Below are positions 33,241 to 44,374 of a stretch of DNA of 64,000 nucleotides, one piece after another. Every line of letters begins with the position of its first letter. The stretch's first letter is position 1. The notes beneath the pieces were generated by a model. That model worked only from the letters and a program-made list of their open reading frames with translations, did not search any database and was not told the origin of the DNA. The stretch covers positions 19,164 to 83,163 of the forward strand of contig DATCLY010000018.1 in NCBI GenBank assembly GCA_036563665.1, read 5' to 3'. This DNA is from FEN-1219 sp036563665. Lineage in GTDB: Bacteria > Pseudomonadota > Gammaproteobacteria > Steroidobacterales > Rariloculaceae. The position numbers and the translations under genes were made by a program.

Positions 33241-34650
33241 TTAGCGCAGCAGCGAGAGGACGTTCTGCGGCAGCACGTTGGCCTGCGCCACCATCGCCAC
33301 GCCCGCCTGCTGCAGGATCTGAGCGCGGGTGAGCGCCGCCGTCTCCGCCGCGAAGTCCGCATCCTGAATGCGGCTGCGCGAGGCCGAGAGGTTCTCCACC
33401 ACCGCTTGCAGGCTGTTGATCGTCGACTGGAAGCGGTTCTGGATGGCGCCGAGGCGGCTGCGCAGGTTGCTCACCGACGTGAGGGCCGCGTCGACGCGCT
33501 GGATCGTGTCGTTCGCGCTCTCGGCGGTCTTGACGTTGACGCCCGACAGGCTGCCGGCGACCGCCACGTCGCCGGCCGACAGGCCGAGAGTGGTCGTGCC
33601 GGCGCCGGCACCAATCTCGAGCGCCTCGTTCGACGACAGCTTCAGGCGGCCGTTCTCGACCCTGGCGTAGACGCCGGAGACGTTGCTGTTGATCGCGTCG
33701 ACCAGGTCCTGAGCCGTCTCGTAGGTCCCGGCGAGATCGACCGCATCTCCGTCGCCCACCGTGATGGTGAACGTGCCGAGGTTAACGAGGTTCGGAGCGC
33801 CTGCCGTGCCGGTCGCGTTCCCGAAACCGAGGGCCTGCGCCGCGGCGTTGGCGTTGGTGATCTCGACGGGCGCGGCGCCGCTGGTCTTCGTGATGGTGAT
33901 GACGCCGGCGTTGTGCGTGACGGTGTGGTCCGCGAGCGCTGTGTCGAGCGCGGTGGCCAACGCGTCGCCGTCCGCGTAGTTACCGTTCAGGTTGACGTTG
34001 GTGCCGTCGACCGTGAACTGGGCGGGGTTGCTCGTCAAATCGAACGGGCCCGCGCCGCTCAAGGTGACCTGGATGGAGCCGTTCGACGTCGTGAACACCG
34101 TGCTCAAGTCGACGGTGCCGGTCGTGCTCGAGATGGCGCCGATCGAGCTCGTGCGCATGCTCGTGTCCAGGCCGACCGAGATCGTCTCGCCGACGTTCGC
34201 GCCCACCTGGAAGGTGGCGTTGCCGAACGTGCCGTCGAGCACCTTGCGGCCGTTGAACGAGGTCTGGCTGGCGATGCGGTCGATCTCGGCGAGCCGCTGC
34301 TGCACCTCCTGGTCCAGGGCGTCCAGATCCGACGCCGAGTTCGTGGCGTTGGCCGCCTGCACGGCCAGCTCGCGGATGCGTTGCAGGTTGTTGGTGACCT
34401 CCTGCAGCGCGCCTTCCGTCGTCTGCGCGAGCGAGATGCCGTCGTTCGCGTTGCGCACCGCCTGGTTCAAGCCGTTGATCTGCGTGGTCATGCGCTCGGA
34501 GATCGCGAGACCCGCCGCGTCGTCCTTGGCGCTGTTGATACGCAGGCCCGACGACAGGCGCTGCAGCGACACGGCCAGCAGATTGCCGGATGTCGTCAGA
34601 TTGCGCTGCGCATTCAGCGACATCACGTTCGTGTTGATGACGAGTGCCAT
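33241..34650 (-). CDS. fliC: Flagellin
   Basis: 469 aa. The D0/D1 N-terminus (MALVINTNVMSLNAQRNLTT, RLSSGLRINSAKDDAAGLAI) and C-terminus (ISNLRSRLGAIQNRFQST-like core reading SNLRSRLGAIQNRF, ending NVLSLLR) are conserved; residues about 175-375 form the variable surface domain, rich in Thr, Asn and Gly. It is the only flagellin in the window. A sigma-28 promoter lies about 100 bases upstream. FliS is encoded divergently, not downstream. Confidence 0.97.
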   Translation of the reverse strand: MALVINTNVMSLNAQRNLTTSGNLLAVSLQRLSSGLRINSAKDDAAGLAISERMTTQINGLNQAVRNANDGISLAQTTEGALQEVTNNLQRIRELAVQAANATNSASDLDALDQEVQQRLAEIDRIASQTSFNGRKVLDGTFGNATFQVGANVGETISVGLDTSMRTSSIGAISSTTGTVDLSTVFTTSNGSIQVTLSGAGPFDLTSNPAQFTVDGTNVNLNGNYADGDALATALDTALADHTVTHNAGVITITKTSGAAPVEITNANAAAQALGFGNATGTAGAPNLVNLGTFTITVGDGDAVDLAGTYETAQDLVDAINSNVSGVYARVENGRLKLSSNEALEIGAGAGTTTLGLSAGDVAVAGSLSGVNVKTAESANDTIQRVDAALTSVSNLRSRLGAIQNRFQSTINSLQAVVENLSASRSRIQDADFAAETAALTRAQILQQAGVAMVAQANVLPQNVLSLLR

Positions 34651-34751
34651 AAATCACTTGCTCCTTGCTATGTCGACCGCCGCGAACGCCCGTCCGCGGC
34701 TCCCATTCCCAGCTCGTACGGCGTGATGCGCCGATTCGCTGCTGCACGGGT

Positions 34752-34778
34752 GTATCGGCGCCCTCGGGGAGAACTTGA
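34752..34778 (-). promoter_or_regulatory. Sigma-28 (FliA) promoter for fliC
   Basis: On the minus strand TCAAGTTC-N11-GCCGATAC. The -35 matches TCAAGTTT at 7 of 8 and the -10 at 7 of 8, with canonical spacing. Predicted start is about 95 bases upstream of the fliC ATG at 34650. Confidence 0.88.
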
Positions 34779-34883
34779 GCCGATCTCAGGGGAGGAGAGG
34801 AAAGTGTGCGGCCGGTCACACGGCCGCCGCGGCTGTCTCGGTGCCGGCCCGCGGCGCTCCGCGCAGGGTTCGCCGCGGCTCCC

Positions 34884-34911
34884 TAAAGATTTTTCGGCCG
34901 AATGCCGATAT
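34884..34911 (+). promoter_or_regulatory. Sigma-28 promoter for fliS-fliT-tPilZ
   Basis: TAAAGATT-N12-GCCGATAT on the plus strand. Both cores match, but the spacer is one base longer than canonical. Predicted start is about 140 bases before the fliS ATG at 35059. Confidence 0.62.
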
Positions 34912-35058
34912 TCCCGCCAGCGGGACCTGTTGCGCGGCGGCCGGCCTTCGGGAACGGCCGCCGCGGCGACGGGCCGCTCATCCGTAGACACGAAGCCGCT
35001 GGGGGTGCCGCGCTGGCCGGGCCGCCCGGGGGCGGACGGCGGCGATAGGAGAACGTAT

Positions 35059-35505
35059 ATGAAGGAATCGTGCTATGACGGCAGTCACGGCGCCCTGCGG
35101 CACTACCGCGACGTCAGCGTGGGCGCCCGGGCGGCGGAGGCGGCGCCGCACGAGCTCATCCAGATGATGCTGGACGGCGCGCTCGCGCGCATCGCGGCCG
35201 CCAAGGGCGCGATGCTGGCCGGCGAGATCGCCCGCAAGGGCGAGCTCATCGGCAAGGTGATCGCCATCGTGATGGACGGCCTGCTCGCGAGCCTCGACCG
35301 GCGGGGAGGGGAGCTCGCCGAGAACCTCGCGGCGCTCTACGAGTACATCGGGCGGCGGCTCCTTCACGCCAACCTGCACAACGACCCGGACGCGTTGGAC
35401 GAGGTGGCGAGCCTGCTGCGCGAGCTGCAGTCCGCGTGGCGGGCGATCGGCGGCGTGCTGGCCGACGAGGGCGCGCTCGCGGGAGCCGGCGATGGACGGT
35501 CTTAG
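35059..35505 (+). CDS. fliS: Flagellin export chaperone FliS
   Basis: 148 aa, helical. The FliS core is visible in AAPHELIQMMLDGALARIAAAKGAM and the later LAENLAALYEYIGRRLLHANLHNDP (parts quoted). FliS binds the flagellin C-terminus to prevent premature polymerisation. AGGAGAAC precedes the ATG at 35059. It overlaps the fliT-like gene by 14 bases. Confidence 0.92.
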   Translation: MKESCYDGSHGALRHYRDVSVGARAAEAAPHELIQMMLDGALARIAAAKGAMLAGEIARKGELIGKVIAIVMDGLLASLDRRGGELAENLAALYEYIGRRLLHANLHNDPDALDEVASLLRELQSAWRAIGGVLADEGALAGAGDGRS

Positions 35506-35800
35506 CCCCGCGGCCCGCGTGGCCGAGACCGCCGAGCGGCTGGCGTCGGCCGCCGCGGCCGGCGACTGGGACCGCGTCGCGGAGCTCGACGCCGCCCTCG
35601 CCGCGGCGCTCGCGAGCCTGGCCGGCGACCCGGCCGCCCGCGGCGGCGACGCCGCGGCGGCGCTGCGCGGGGCGCTCGCGGCCCACGGCCGCGCCTTGGA
35701 CGCGCTGCGCCGCGCGCGCGATGCGGCCCGCGCGGATCTCGAGCGCTCGATGGCGGGCCGGCGCGGCGTCGGCCGCTACCTCGAGGTCGCGGCCCGATGA
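35492..35800 (+). CDS. fliT: FliT-like flagellar chaperone
   Basis: 102 aa, Ala-rich and helical, with WDRVAELDAALAAALASL and a C-terminal helix ALRRARDAARADLERSM. Size and position directly after fliS match FliT, chaperone of the FliD cap, though sequence conservation in this family is weak. Its ATG overlaps fliS and its stop overlaps the next gene (ATGA), so the three genes are translationally coupled. Confidence 0.65.
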   Translation: MDGLSPAARVAETAERLASAAAAGDWDRVAELDAALAAALASLAGDPAARGGDAAAALRGALAAHGRALDALRRARDAARADLERSMAGRRGVGRYLEVAAR

Positions 35801-36378
35801 CCGAGGTCCTCCCGAGCCTGCTGCCGGCCGCCGAGCTCGCCGTGCTCGGCCATCAAGTGTTCTGCGACGACGAGATGCCGGTGGGGTGGAGCGTCGTGCG
35901 CGCGCTGCCCGACGACCACGAGCTCGCCCGCATGAACGCCCGCAACGAGGTGGTGCTCAGGACGCTCGCGCTGGTCGAGGAGCACGACGAGACCCGCACG
36001 GAAGACGCCGAGCGGGCGGAGATGCACCGGGTCGAGGCGAAGATCAATCTCGTGCTCGAGCTGCTCGCCGAGCTCGTCGCGGCGCAGCAGGGCGCATTGC
36101 CCGCACGCCGGGTCCGCTTCAACAGCCGCGGCATCTGCTGGGAGGCGGACGAGCAGCTCGCGCCCGACACGCTGCTCGCCGTCGTCTGCTATGCCGCAAC
36201 CGCGTGGCCGGTGCCGCTCAAGCTGCACGTGCGCGTCGCGAGCAGCGAGCCCGGCGACGCCGGTTTCCGCACCTGCGCGCGCATCGAAGGGTTGAGCGCC
36301 GGCGCCGCGAACTGGTTGGAGAAGCTCGTGTTCCGACGCCACCGTCGCGCCATCGCGCAGAGCCGCGCGGCGCGATGA
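35797..36378 (+). CDS. PilZ-like protein, probably tetrameric (tPilZ) type
   Basis: 193 aa. The C-terminal half (PARRVRFNSRGICWEADEQL, then VVCYAATAWPVPLKLHVRV and the RTCARIEGLSAGAANWLEKLVF stretch) resembles the atypical PilZ fold found beside fliS in Xanthomonas-type clusters. A long helical segment precedes it (TRTEDAERAEMHRVEAKINL), as in proteins that tetramerise through such helices. Canonical RxxxR and DxSxxG are missing, so c-di-GMP binding is doubtful. It is coupled to fliT by ATGA. Confidence 0.65.
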   Translation: MTEVLPSLLPAAELAVLGHQVFCDDEMPVGWSVVRALPDDHELARMNARNEVVLRTLALVEEHDETRTEDAERAEMHRVEAKINLVLELLAELVAAQQGALPARRVRFNSRGICWEADEQLAPDTLLAVVCYAATAWPVPLKLHVRVASSEPGDAGFRTCARIEGLSAGAANWLEKLVFRRHRRAIAQSRAAR

Positions 36379-36388
36379 GCGCTCGAGG

Positions 36389-36406
36389 TTGAGGAACAGT
36401 TCTCAA
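36389..36406 (+). promoter_or_regulatory. Imperfect dyad upstream of fleQ
   Basis: TTGAGGAACAGTTCTCAA is an 18-base near-palindrome (one bulged G) ten bases after the tPilZ stop. It could be an operator controlling fleQ or a weak terminator of the fliS operon. No regulator can be named. Confidence 0.3.
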
Positions 36407-36455
36407 ATCGAATTCAATCCTCTTCCCCTGCAAACCACTTTAGGCGTTACCCTCA

Positions 36456-36484
36456 ACACTGCTCGGGCATGCTTCGCGTATAGT
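36456..36484 (+). promoter_or_regulatory. Possible sigma-70 promoter for fleQ
   Basis: TATAGT at 36479-36484 is a good -10, but the -35 at 17 bases (ACACTG) is poor. It would give a leader of about 150 bases before the chosen fleQ ATG. A sigma-70 promoter is expected for the master regulator; an activator may compensate for the weak -35. Confidence 0.35.
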
Positions 36485-36636
36485 CCCCCCGCAACGCAGC
36501 AGCAGCTCCGGCACGACGCAGGATGCGCCGCGCGGAGCCAAGACGGTCCAGTCTGTGTTGCCGGCAAGCCATGGACGCATGGACGGCAATCGGCGCTCCC
36601 GGGCTGGACAGCAACGACAACGCGCTTCGGAGTGGG

Positions 36637-38094
<1,458 letters not shown>

Positions 38095-38170
38095 CGCTTC
38101 CTGCCGCGCCGTGCGGGCGCGACCGGTCGTTAGCCCTCTAAGTATTTGAGCGATCGAGACAATTCCTGGC

Positions 38171-38186
38171 TGGCACGGCGGTTGCA
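38171..38186 (+). promoter_or_regulatory. Sigma-54 promoter for the fleR-like gene and fliE operon
   Basis: TGGCACG-N4-TTGCA, a perfect -24/-12 element, 34 bases before the fleR-like ATG. It places this activator under another sigma-54 activator, presumably FleQ, and may drive fliEFGHIJ too. Confidence 0.92.
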
Positions 38187-38219
38187 CTCGGCCCAGCGTC
38201 CAGTGCAAGGAACGCTCGA

Positions 38220-39194
<975 letters not shown>

Positions 39195-39257
39195 CGGCGG
39201 GAGCCGCGCAGGGAGTGACGACCGGCCGCCGCATGGCGGCGCCAGGGAGGAGCGATC

Positions 39258-39572
39258 GTGAGCGATCTTCAGATTCAACAAGTGCTCGCCGAGATGCGGG
39301 CGCTCGCCGCGCGCGCCGCGGACCTGCCGCGGCCCGAGGGCAACGCGCCTGCGCAGTTCTCCAAGCTGCTCGCGCAGTCCCTCGCCGAGGTCAACGCGGC
39401 GCAGCAGGAGGCCGCACGGCTCGCCACGCGATTCGAGCAGGGCGCGCCGGACGTGAGCCTCGCGGAGGTGATGGTCTCGATGCAGAAGGCGAGCCTCCAG
39501 TTCGAGGCGGTGACTCAGGTGCGAAACCGCCTGGTCGCCGCCTACCAGGAAATCATGAACATGCAGGTCTGA
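39258..39572 (+). CDS. fliE: Flagellar MS-ring/rod junction protein FliE
   Basis: 104 aa from a GTG start preceded by GGGAGGAG. FliE signature: QFSKLLAQSLAEVNAAQQEA and VSLAEVMVSMQKASLQFEAVTQVRNRLVAAYQEIMNMQV (parts). It links the MS ring to the rod and is needed for export of later substrates. It lies 63 bases after the fleR-like gene with no clear promoter between. Confidence 0.94.
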   Translation: MSDLQIQQVLAEMRALAARAADLPRPEGNAPAQFSKLLAQSLAEVNAAQQEAARLATRFEQGAPDVSLAEVMVSMQKASLQFEAVTQVRNRLVAAYQEIMNMQV

Positions 39573-39634
39573 CGCCGGGCCTCACGCCTCCGAGCGCGAC
39601 TCGCGAGGCCGGCCGGCACTGAACGAGCGAACCG

Positions 39635-41278
39635 ATGGCAGACGCAGCACTACCTCAATCCGTGGCGCGCCCGCTCGCCGCGCTCGGCGCGCTGCCCGTT
39701 CAACGCCAGCTCGGGCTGGTGCTCGGGCTCGCCATGGCCGTTGCCGCGGCCGTGAGCCTGGCGCTGTGGGGCCTGCGCCCCTCGTATCAGCCGCTGCTCC
39801 CGGGCCTCGCGGAGCGCGACATCGTCCAGGCCATGAACGTGCTCACGCGCGAGGGCATCGAGCATCGCATCGATCCCGACACCGGCGTGCTCATGGTGCC
39901 CGCCACGAAGATGCACGAGGCGCGGATCCAGCTCGCCACCGAGGGCCTGCCGAGGGCCGCCGGCGTGGGCTTCGAGCTGCTCGATCAGCAGCCCGCGATC
40001 GGCTCGAGCCGCATGGCGGAGGCCGCCCGGTATCAACGGGCGCTCGAAGGCGAGCTCGCGCGCTCGGTGATGGCGCTCGACAGCGTGGAGTCGGCGCGGG
40101 TGCATCTCGCCTTGCCGCGGGACTCCGTGTTCGTGCGCGACCGGGCGAAGCCCGCGGCGTCCGTGCTCGTGAACCTGCATCCGGGCCGCACGCTGGACGA
40201 TCGGCAGGTCGCCGGCATCGTGCACCTGCTCGCTTCGAGCGTGCCGGAGCTCACGCCCGAGCGCGTCACGGTGGTCGATCAGCGCGGCCGGCTGCTGAGC
40301 TCGCCCGAGGACGGGCAAGGCATCGCGCCCGCGCGGCAGCTCGCCTACACGCGCGAGCTCGAGGAGGCGCTGCGGCGCCGCGTTCAGGACATCCTGAGCC
40401 CGCTCGTCGGTCCCGAGAGCCTGCGCGTGCAGGTCACGGCGGAGGTCGACTTCACCCACGTGGAGAGCACGCGGGAGGCGTACGGCCCCGACAGCGCGGT
40501 CGTGCGCAGCGAGCAGTCGACCGAGGAGCAGACCACCGGCGCCGCGACGGGCGGCGTTCCGGGGGCGCTGAGCAATCAGCCGCCCGACGGCGCGACGATC
40601 GTGCCGGGCGTGCGCCTGGCCGAGGCCACCGAGGCGGAGTCGGAGGGCGGCGCCGAGCCGCTGCCCGTCACGCGCTCGCGCAGCAGCACGCGCAACTACG
40701 AGATCGATCGCACCATCAGCCACGTGCGGGAGTCGCCGGCCACGCTCAAGCGTCTGTCCGTCGCCGTGGTGGTCGACGACGAGGAAGTCGTGGACGAGGC
40801 GGGGAACAGGGTGCGCAGGCCGCGCAGCGCGGAGCAGATGGCGCACTTCACGAGCCTCGTGCGCGAAGCGGTGGGCTTCAACGAAGCGCGCGGCGACAGC
40901 GTGAACGTGGTCAACGCATCTTTCCGCGAGATGGAGCAGCCTGAAGAGGCCGCCGACCCGTACGAGTGGTGGCAGACGCCGTTCGTGCGCGACCTGATCC
41001 GCCAGGGCCTCGCGGGGCTCGGCGTGCTGATCGTGCTGCTCTGCGTGCTGCGGCCGGCGCTCAAGGCGCTCGCGCGCCCGCCGGTGGAGCTCGCGCCGCC
41101 GCCCGCGCTCGTGCCGCCGGACGGGGCGCAGCAGCCCGGCGAGCTGCCGGGCGCGGCGAGCGCGCCGGCGCCGCGCACGCTCGAGGGCAGCCTCGAGCAG
41201 GCACGCAGGCTGACGCAGGAGGATCCGCGGCGCGTGGCGCAGGTCGTGCGGCAGTGGATGCAGGCCGATGAGAAGTGA
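39635..41278 (+). CDS. fliF: Flagellar MS-ring protein FliF
   Basis: 547 aa. TM1 is near residues 28-46 (LGLVLGLAMAVAAAVSLAL), TM2 near 450-470 (GLAGLGVLIVLLCVL). Periplasmic ring-building motifs are intact (LTREGIEHRIDPDTGVLMVP, AARYQRALEGELARSV, DSVESARVHLALP). The cytoplasmic C-terminus (EQARRLTQEDPRRVAQVVRQWM) is the FliG-binding segment. It overlaps fliG by 11 bases. Confidence 0.97.
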   Translation: MADAALPQSVARPLAALGALPVQRQLGLVLGLAMAVAAAVSLALWGLRPSYQPLLPGLAERDIVQAMNVLTREGIEHRIDPDTGVLMVPATKMHEARIQLATEGLPRAAGVGFELLDQQPAIGSSRMAEAARYQRALEGELARSVMALDSVESARVHLALPRDSVFVRDRAKPAASVLVNLHPGRTLDDRQVAGIVHLLASSVPELTPERVTVVDQRGRLLSSPEDGQGIAPARQLAYTRELEEALRRRVQDILSPLVGPESLRVQVTAEVDFTHVESTREAYGPDSAVVRSEQSTEEQTTGAATGGVPGALSNQPPDGATIVPGVRLAEATEAESEGGAEPLPVTRSRSSTRNYEIDRTISHVRESPATLKRLSVAVVVDDEEVVDEAGNRVRRPRSAEQMAHFTSLVREAVGFNEARGDSVNVVNASFREMEQPEEAADPYEWWQTPFVRDLIRQGLAGLGVLIVLLCVLRPALKALARPPVELAPPPALVPPDGAQQPGELPGAASAPAPRTLEGSLEQARRLTQEDPRRVAQVVRQWMQADEK

Positions 41279-42272
41279 AGCGACCCCGTTGACCGGCACG
41301 GCGCGCGCCGCCGTGCTGCTCATGACCCTGGGTGAGGAAGCGGCCTCGCAGGTGCTCAAGCACCTGGGCCCCAAGGAGGTGCAGAGCCTCGGGCGCGCGA
41401 TGGCGTCGCTGCCGGGCGTGAGCCGCGCGGAGCTCGCGGCCGTCATCCAGGAATTCGAGACCACCGTGGAGGAGCAGACGCCCATCGGGCTCGGCAACGA
41501 GGAGTACATCCGCAAGGTGCTGGTCCAGGCGCTCGGCGAGGAGCGGGCCCGCAGCCTCATCGACCGCATCCTCGTGGGCGGCAACTCGAAGGGGCTCGAG
41601 GCGCTCAAGTGGATGGACGGCCGCACCGTGGCCGATCTCATTCGCAACGAGCACCCGCAGATCGTCGCCATCGTGCTGTCCTATCTCGACAGCGATCACG
41701 CGGCCGAGGTGCTCGCACACTTTCCGCAGCGCGTGCGCAGCGACGTGCTGATGCGCATCGCGCTGCTCGACACGATCCATCCGAACGCCCTGCAGGAGCT
41801 CGACGAGATCCTCGAGCGGCAGCTCGCCGGCAACAACACGACCAAGGCCTCGGTCGTGGGCGGGCTCAAGCGCGCCGCGGACATTCTCAACTTCATGGAC
41901 TCGAGCTCGGAGACGGCGATCCTCGAGGAGATCGGCAAGCACGACCAGAACCTGAGCACGCGCATCCAGGAGCTCATGTTCACGTTCGAGAACCTGCTCG
42001 AGCTCGACGACCGCAGCATCCAGCGACTGCTGCGGGAGGTGTCGCGCGAGCAGCTCGTCGTGGCGCTCAAGGGCGCGACGCCGGAGATCAAGCAGCTCTT
42101 CCTGCGCAACATGTCGGAAGGCGCCGGCCAGGCGCTCATCGAGGACCTCGAGGTGCGCGGGCCGGTGCGCGTCTCGGAGATGGAGGCGACGCAGCGCGAG
42201 ATCCTGAGCACGGTGCGCCGGCTCGCGGAGGAAGGCGAGATCGTGCTCGGCCGGGGCGAGGAGTATGTGTAG
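41268..42272 (+). CDS. fliG: Flagellar motor switch protein FliG
   Basis: 334 aa. N-domain (TARAAVLLMTLGEEAASQVLKHL) binds FliF; the middle carries the EHPQ motif (NEHPQIVAIVLSYL); the C-domain contains the charged torque helix (QLLREVSREQLVVALKGATPEIKQLFLRNM; parts). It is the rotor protein that contacts MotA-type stators. Confidence 0.97.
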   Translation: MRSEATPLTGTARAAVLLMTLGEEAASQVLKHLGPKEVQSLGRAMASLPGVSRAELAAVIQEFETTVEEQTPIGLGNEEYIRKVLVQALGEERARSLIDRILVGGNSKGLEALKWMDGRTVADLIRNEHPQIVAIVLSYLDSDHAAEVLAHFPQRVRSDVLMRIALLDTIHPNALQELDEILERQLAGNNTTKASVVGGLKRAADILNFMDSSSETAILEEIGKHDQNLSTRIQELMFTFENLLELDDRSIQRLLREVSREQLVVALKGATPEIKQLFLRNMSEGAGQALIEDLEVRGPVRVSEMEATQREILSTVRRLAEEGEIVLGRGEEYV

Positions 42273-42311
42273 CCGCGCCGCCGCCGCGGGCGCGCGCGGA
42301 GGGCACGGCCG

Positions 42312-42974
42312 ATGACGGCGCAAGCCGAAGCCGCGGAGACCATCCGGCGCTGGCAGGCGCCGGCCGTGGAGTCGCTCGCACCCCGGCCGGCCGCGAGCAC
42401 GGAGCCCGAAGGGTTCCTCACGGCGGAGCGGCTCGCGGCCATCGAGGAGCAGGTGCGCACCGAGGCGTACCGCGCCGGCTTCGAGCAGGGCCGCCTGGAA
42501 GGCTTCGAGGCGGGCCGCGAGGAAGCGGCGCGTCAGGCCGCGCGCCTGGCCTCGCTCTTCGAGAGCCTCGCCCCGCAGCTCAAGGTGCTGGACGACGCCC
42601 TGCTCGATCAGCTCGCGCGGCTCGTGCTGGCCGTGGCACGGCAGTTCGTGCGGCGCGAGCTGCGCAGCCAGCCCGGCGAGGTCGTGCGCGTGGTGCGCGA
42701 GGCGCTGGCCGCGCTGCCGGCTTCCGACGCGCGCGTGCGCGTGTATCTGAACCCGGAGGACGCGGCGCTCGTGCGCGACACGCTGCTGCCCGAGACGCTC
42801 GAGCGGCCGCTGCAGCTCATCGAGGACGTGACGCTCGCGCGGGGCGGTGCGCGTCTCGAGACCGACTCGTCCGTCGTGGACGCGAGCACCGAGACGCGCC
42901 TGGGCTTGATCGCCGCGCGCCTGCTCGGCGACGAGCGCGCGTCGATGGCGCTCGGCGACTCCGTCGAGCCCTGA
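42312..42974 (+). CDS. fliH: Flagellar export ATPase regulator FliH
   Basis: 220 aa. Central glycine-spaced repeats (AGFEQGRLEGFEAGREEAAR) are the GxxxG-type helix of FliH, followed by a V-ATPase E-subunit-like C-domain (LVLAVARQFVRRELRSQP, then VRVYLNPEDAALV). It dimerises and holds FliI at the export gate. The first ~40 residues are Ala/Pro-rich and link to FliN. Confidence 0.92.
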   Translation: MTAQAEAAETIRRWQAPAVESLAPRPAASTEPEGFLTAERLAAIEEQVRTEAYRAGFEQGRLEGFEAGREEAARQAARLASLFESLAPQLKVLDDALLDQLARLVLAVARQFVRRELRSQPGEVVRVVREALAALPASDARVRVYLNPEDAALVRDTLLPETLERPLQLIEDVTLARGGARLETDSSVVDASTETRLGLIAARLLGDERASMALGDSVEP

Positions 42975-42976
42975 GC

Positions 42977-44374
42977 ATGCCGTCGCGGGCCGGGCACCCG
43001 ATCGCGGAGCGCCGCCTGCGCGTGGCCGACCGGCTCGCGCGCTGGCAATGGCTGCTCGAGCAGCCGCTCGTGCCGGTGGCCGAAGGGCGGCTCGTGCGCA
43101 TGGTGGGGATGACGCTCGAAGCCGTCGGCTGCCGCGTGCCGGTGGGCGGGCGTTGCCGCATCATCGGCCACGGTCACGATCCCGTCGAGGCGGAAGCGGT
43201 GGGCTTCGCGGGCGAGCGGACCTACCTCATGCCCGTGGGCCCGATCGAGGGCCTGACGCCGAACGCGCGGGTGATGCCCGTCGATCACGCGCAGTTCATC
43301 CCGGTCGGCGAGGAGCTGCTCGGCCGCGTGATCAATCCGCTGGGCCAGCCGCTGGACGACCTGCCGGCGCTGCGCTGCCGGCACCGCGCGCCGCTCGCGG
43401 GCCGGCTGCGCAACCCGCTCGGCCGCGATCCCGTGCGCCGGCCGCTCGACGTGGGCGTGCGCGCCATCAACGCGCTGCTCACGATCGGACGCGGTCAGCG
43501 AATCGGCCTGTTCGCGGGCAGCGGCGTCGGCAAGAGCGTGCTGCTCGGCATGATGGCCCGCTATACGCGCGCCGACGTCATCGTCGTGGGGCTGATCGGC
43601 GAGCGCGGCCGCGAGGTGAACGACTTCATCCAGGAGATCCTCGGGCCCGAGGGGCTCGCGCGCGCCGTCGTGGTCGTGGCGCCCGCCGACGATCCGCCGC
43701 TCATGCGGCTGCAAGGCGCGCGCGCCGCCACGTCCATCGCGGAGTACTTCCGCGACGACGGCCGCCACGTGCTGCTGCTCATGGATTCGCTTACGCGCTT
43801 CGCGCAGGCGCAGCGCGAGATCGGGCTCGCGATCGGCGAGCCGCCCGTCACGCGCGGCTACACGCCGTCCGTGTTCGCGGCGCTGCCGCAACTCCTCGAG
43901 CGCGCCGGCAACGCCGGGCCGAACGGCGGCTCGATCACGGGCATCTACACGGTGCTCACCGAAGGCGACGACGTGCAGGATCCGGTGGCCGACGCCGCGC
44001 GGGCCGTGCTCGACGGCCACATCGTGCTCTCGCGGCGCGTGGCCGAGCGCGGTCGCTATCCCGCCGTCGACATCGAGGCGTCCACGAGCCGCGTGATGCG
44101 GGCCGTCGTCGAAAACGAGCACTACGTCCTCGCGCAGCGCTTCCGCCAGACGTACGCTCGTTACGAACAGAATCGCGATCTCATCACGGTGGGCGCCTAC
44201 CGCAAGGGAAGCGACCCCGCGCTGGACGAAGCGATCGCGCTGTTCCCTGGCATGGAGGCTTTTCTCGCGCAGGCGCCGACGGAAGCCGTGAGCTTCGAGC
44301 GCAGCCTCGCGGAGCTCGCGCGCGCCGTGGCCGAGCCGGGCGCCGGCGCGCGCGAAGGGAGTGAAGGGGCATGA
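42977..44374 (+). CDS. fliI: Flagellum-specific ATPase FliI
   Basis: 465 aa. F1-beta-like fold with Walker A GSGVGKS (in IGLFAGSGVGKSVLLG), Walker B HVLLLMDSLTRF and LIGERGREVNDF. It energises substrate unloading at the flagellar export gate. The ATG at 42977 lies two bases after the fliH stop; its stop overlaps fliJ (ATGA). Confidence 0.97.
   Translation: MPSRAGHPIAERRLRVADRLARWQWLLEQPLVPVAEGRLVRMVGMTLEAVGCRVPVGGRCRIIGHGHDPVEAEAVGFAGERTYLMPVGPIEGLTPNARVMPVDHAQFIPVGEELLGRVINPLGQPLDDLPALRCRHRAPLAGRLRNPLGRDPVRRPLDVGVRAINALLTIGRGQRIGLFAGSGVGKSVLLGMMARYTRADVIVVGLIGERGREVNDFIQEILGPEGLARAVVVVAPADDPPLMRLQGARAATSIAEYFRDDGRHVLLLMDSLTRFAQAQREIGLAIGEPPVTRGYTPSVFAALPQLLERAGNAGPNGGSITGIYTVLTEGDDVQDPVADAARAVLDGHIVLSRRVAERGRYPAVDIEASTSRVMRAVVENEHYVLAQRFRQTYARYEQNRDLITVGAYRKGSDPALDEAIALFPGMEAFLAQAPTEAVSFERSLAELARAVAEPGAGAREGSEGA

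Larger units (their letters stand above)
34651..35058. other. 408-base divergent regulatory region between fliC and fliS
   Basis: No credible gene is present. It carries a sigma-28 promoter facing fliC (34752-34778) and another facing fliS (34884-34911), and a fliC leader of roughly 95 bases. No sigma-54 match was found. Confidence 0.7.

Noticed and set aside
38095..38219. A decayed fleS gene between fleQ and the fleR-like gene
   Set aside because: The gap is only 125 bases and holds a sigma-54 promoter; no kinase fragment can be read in any frame.
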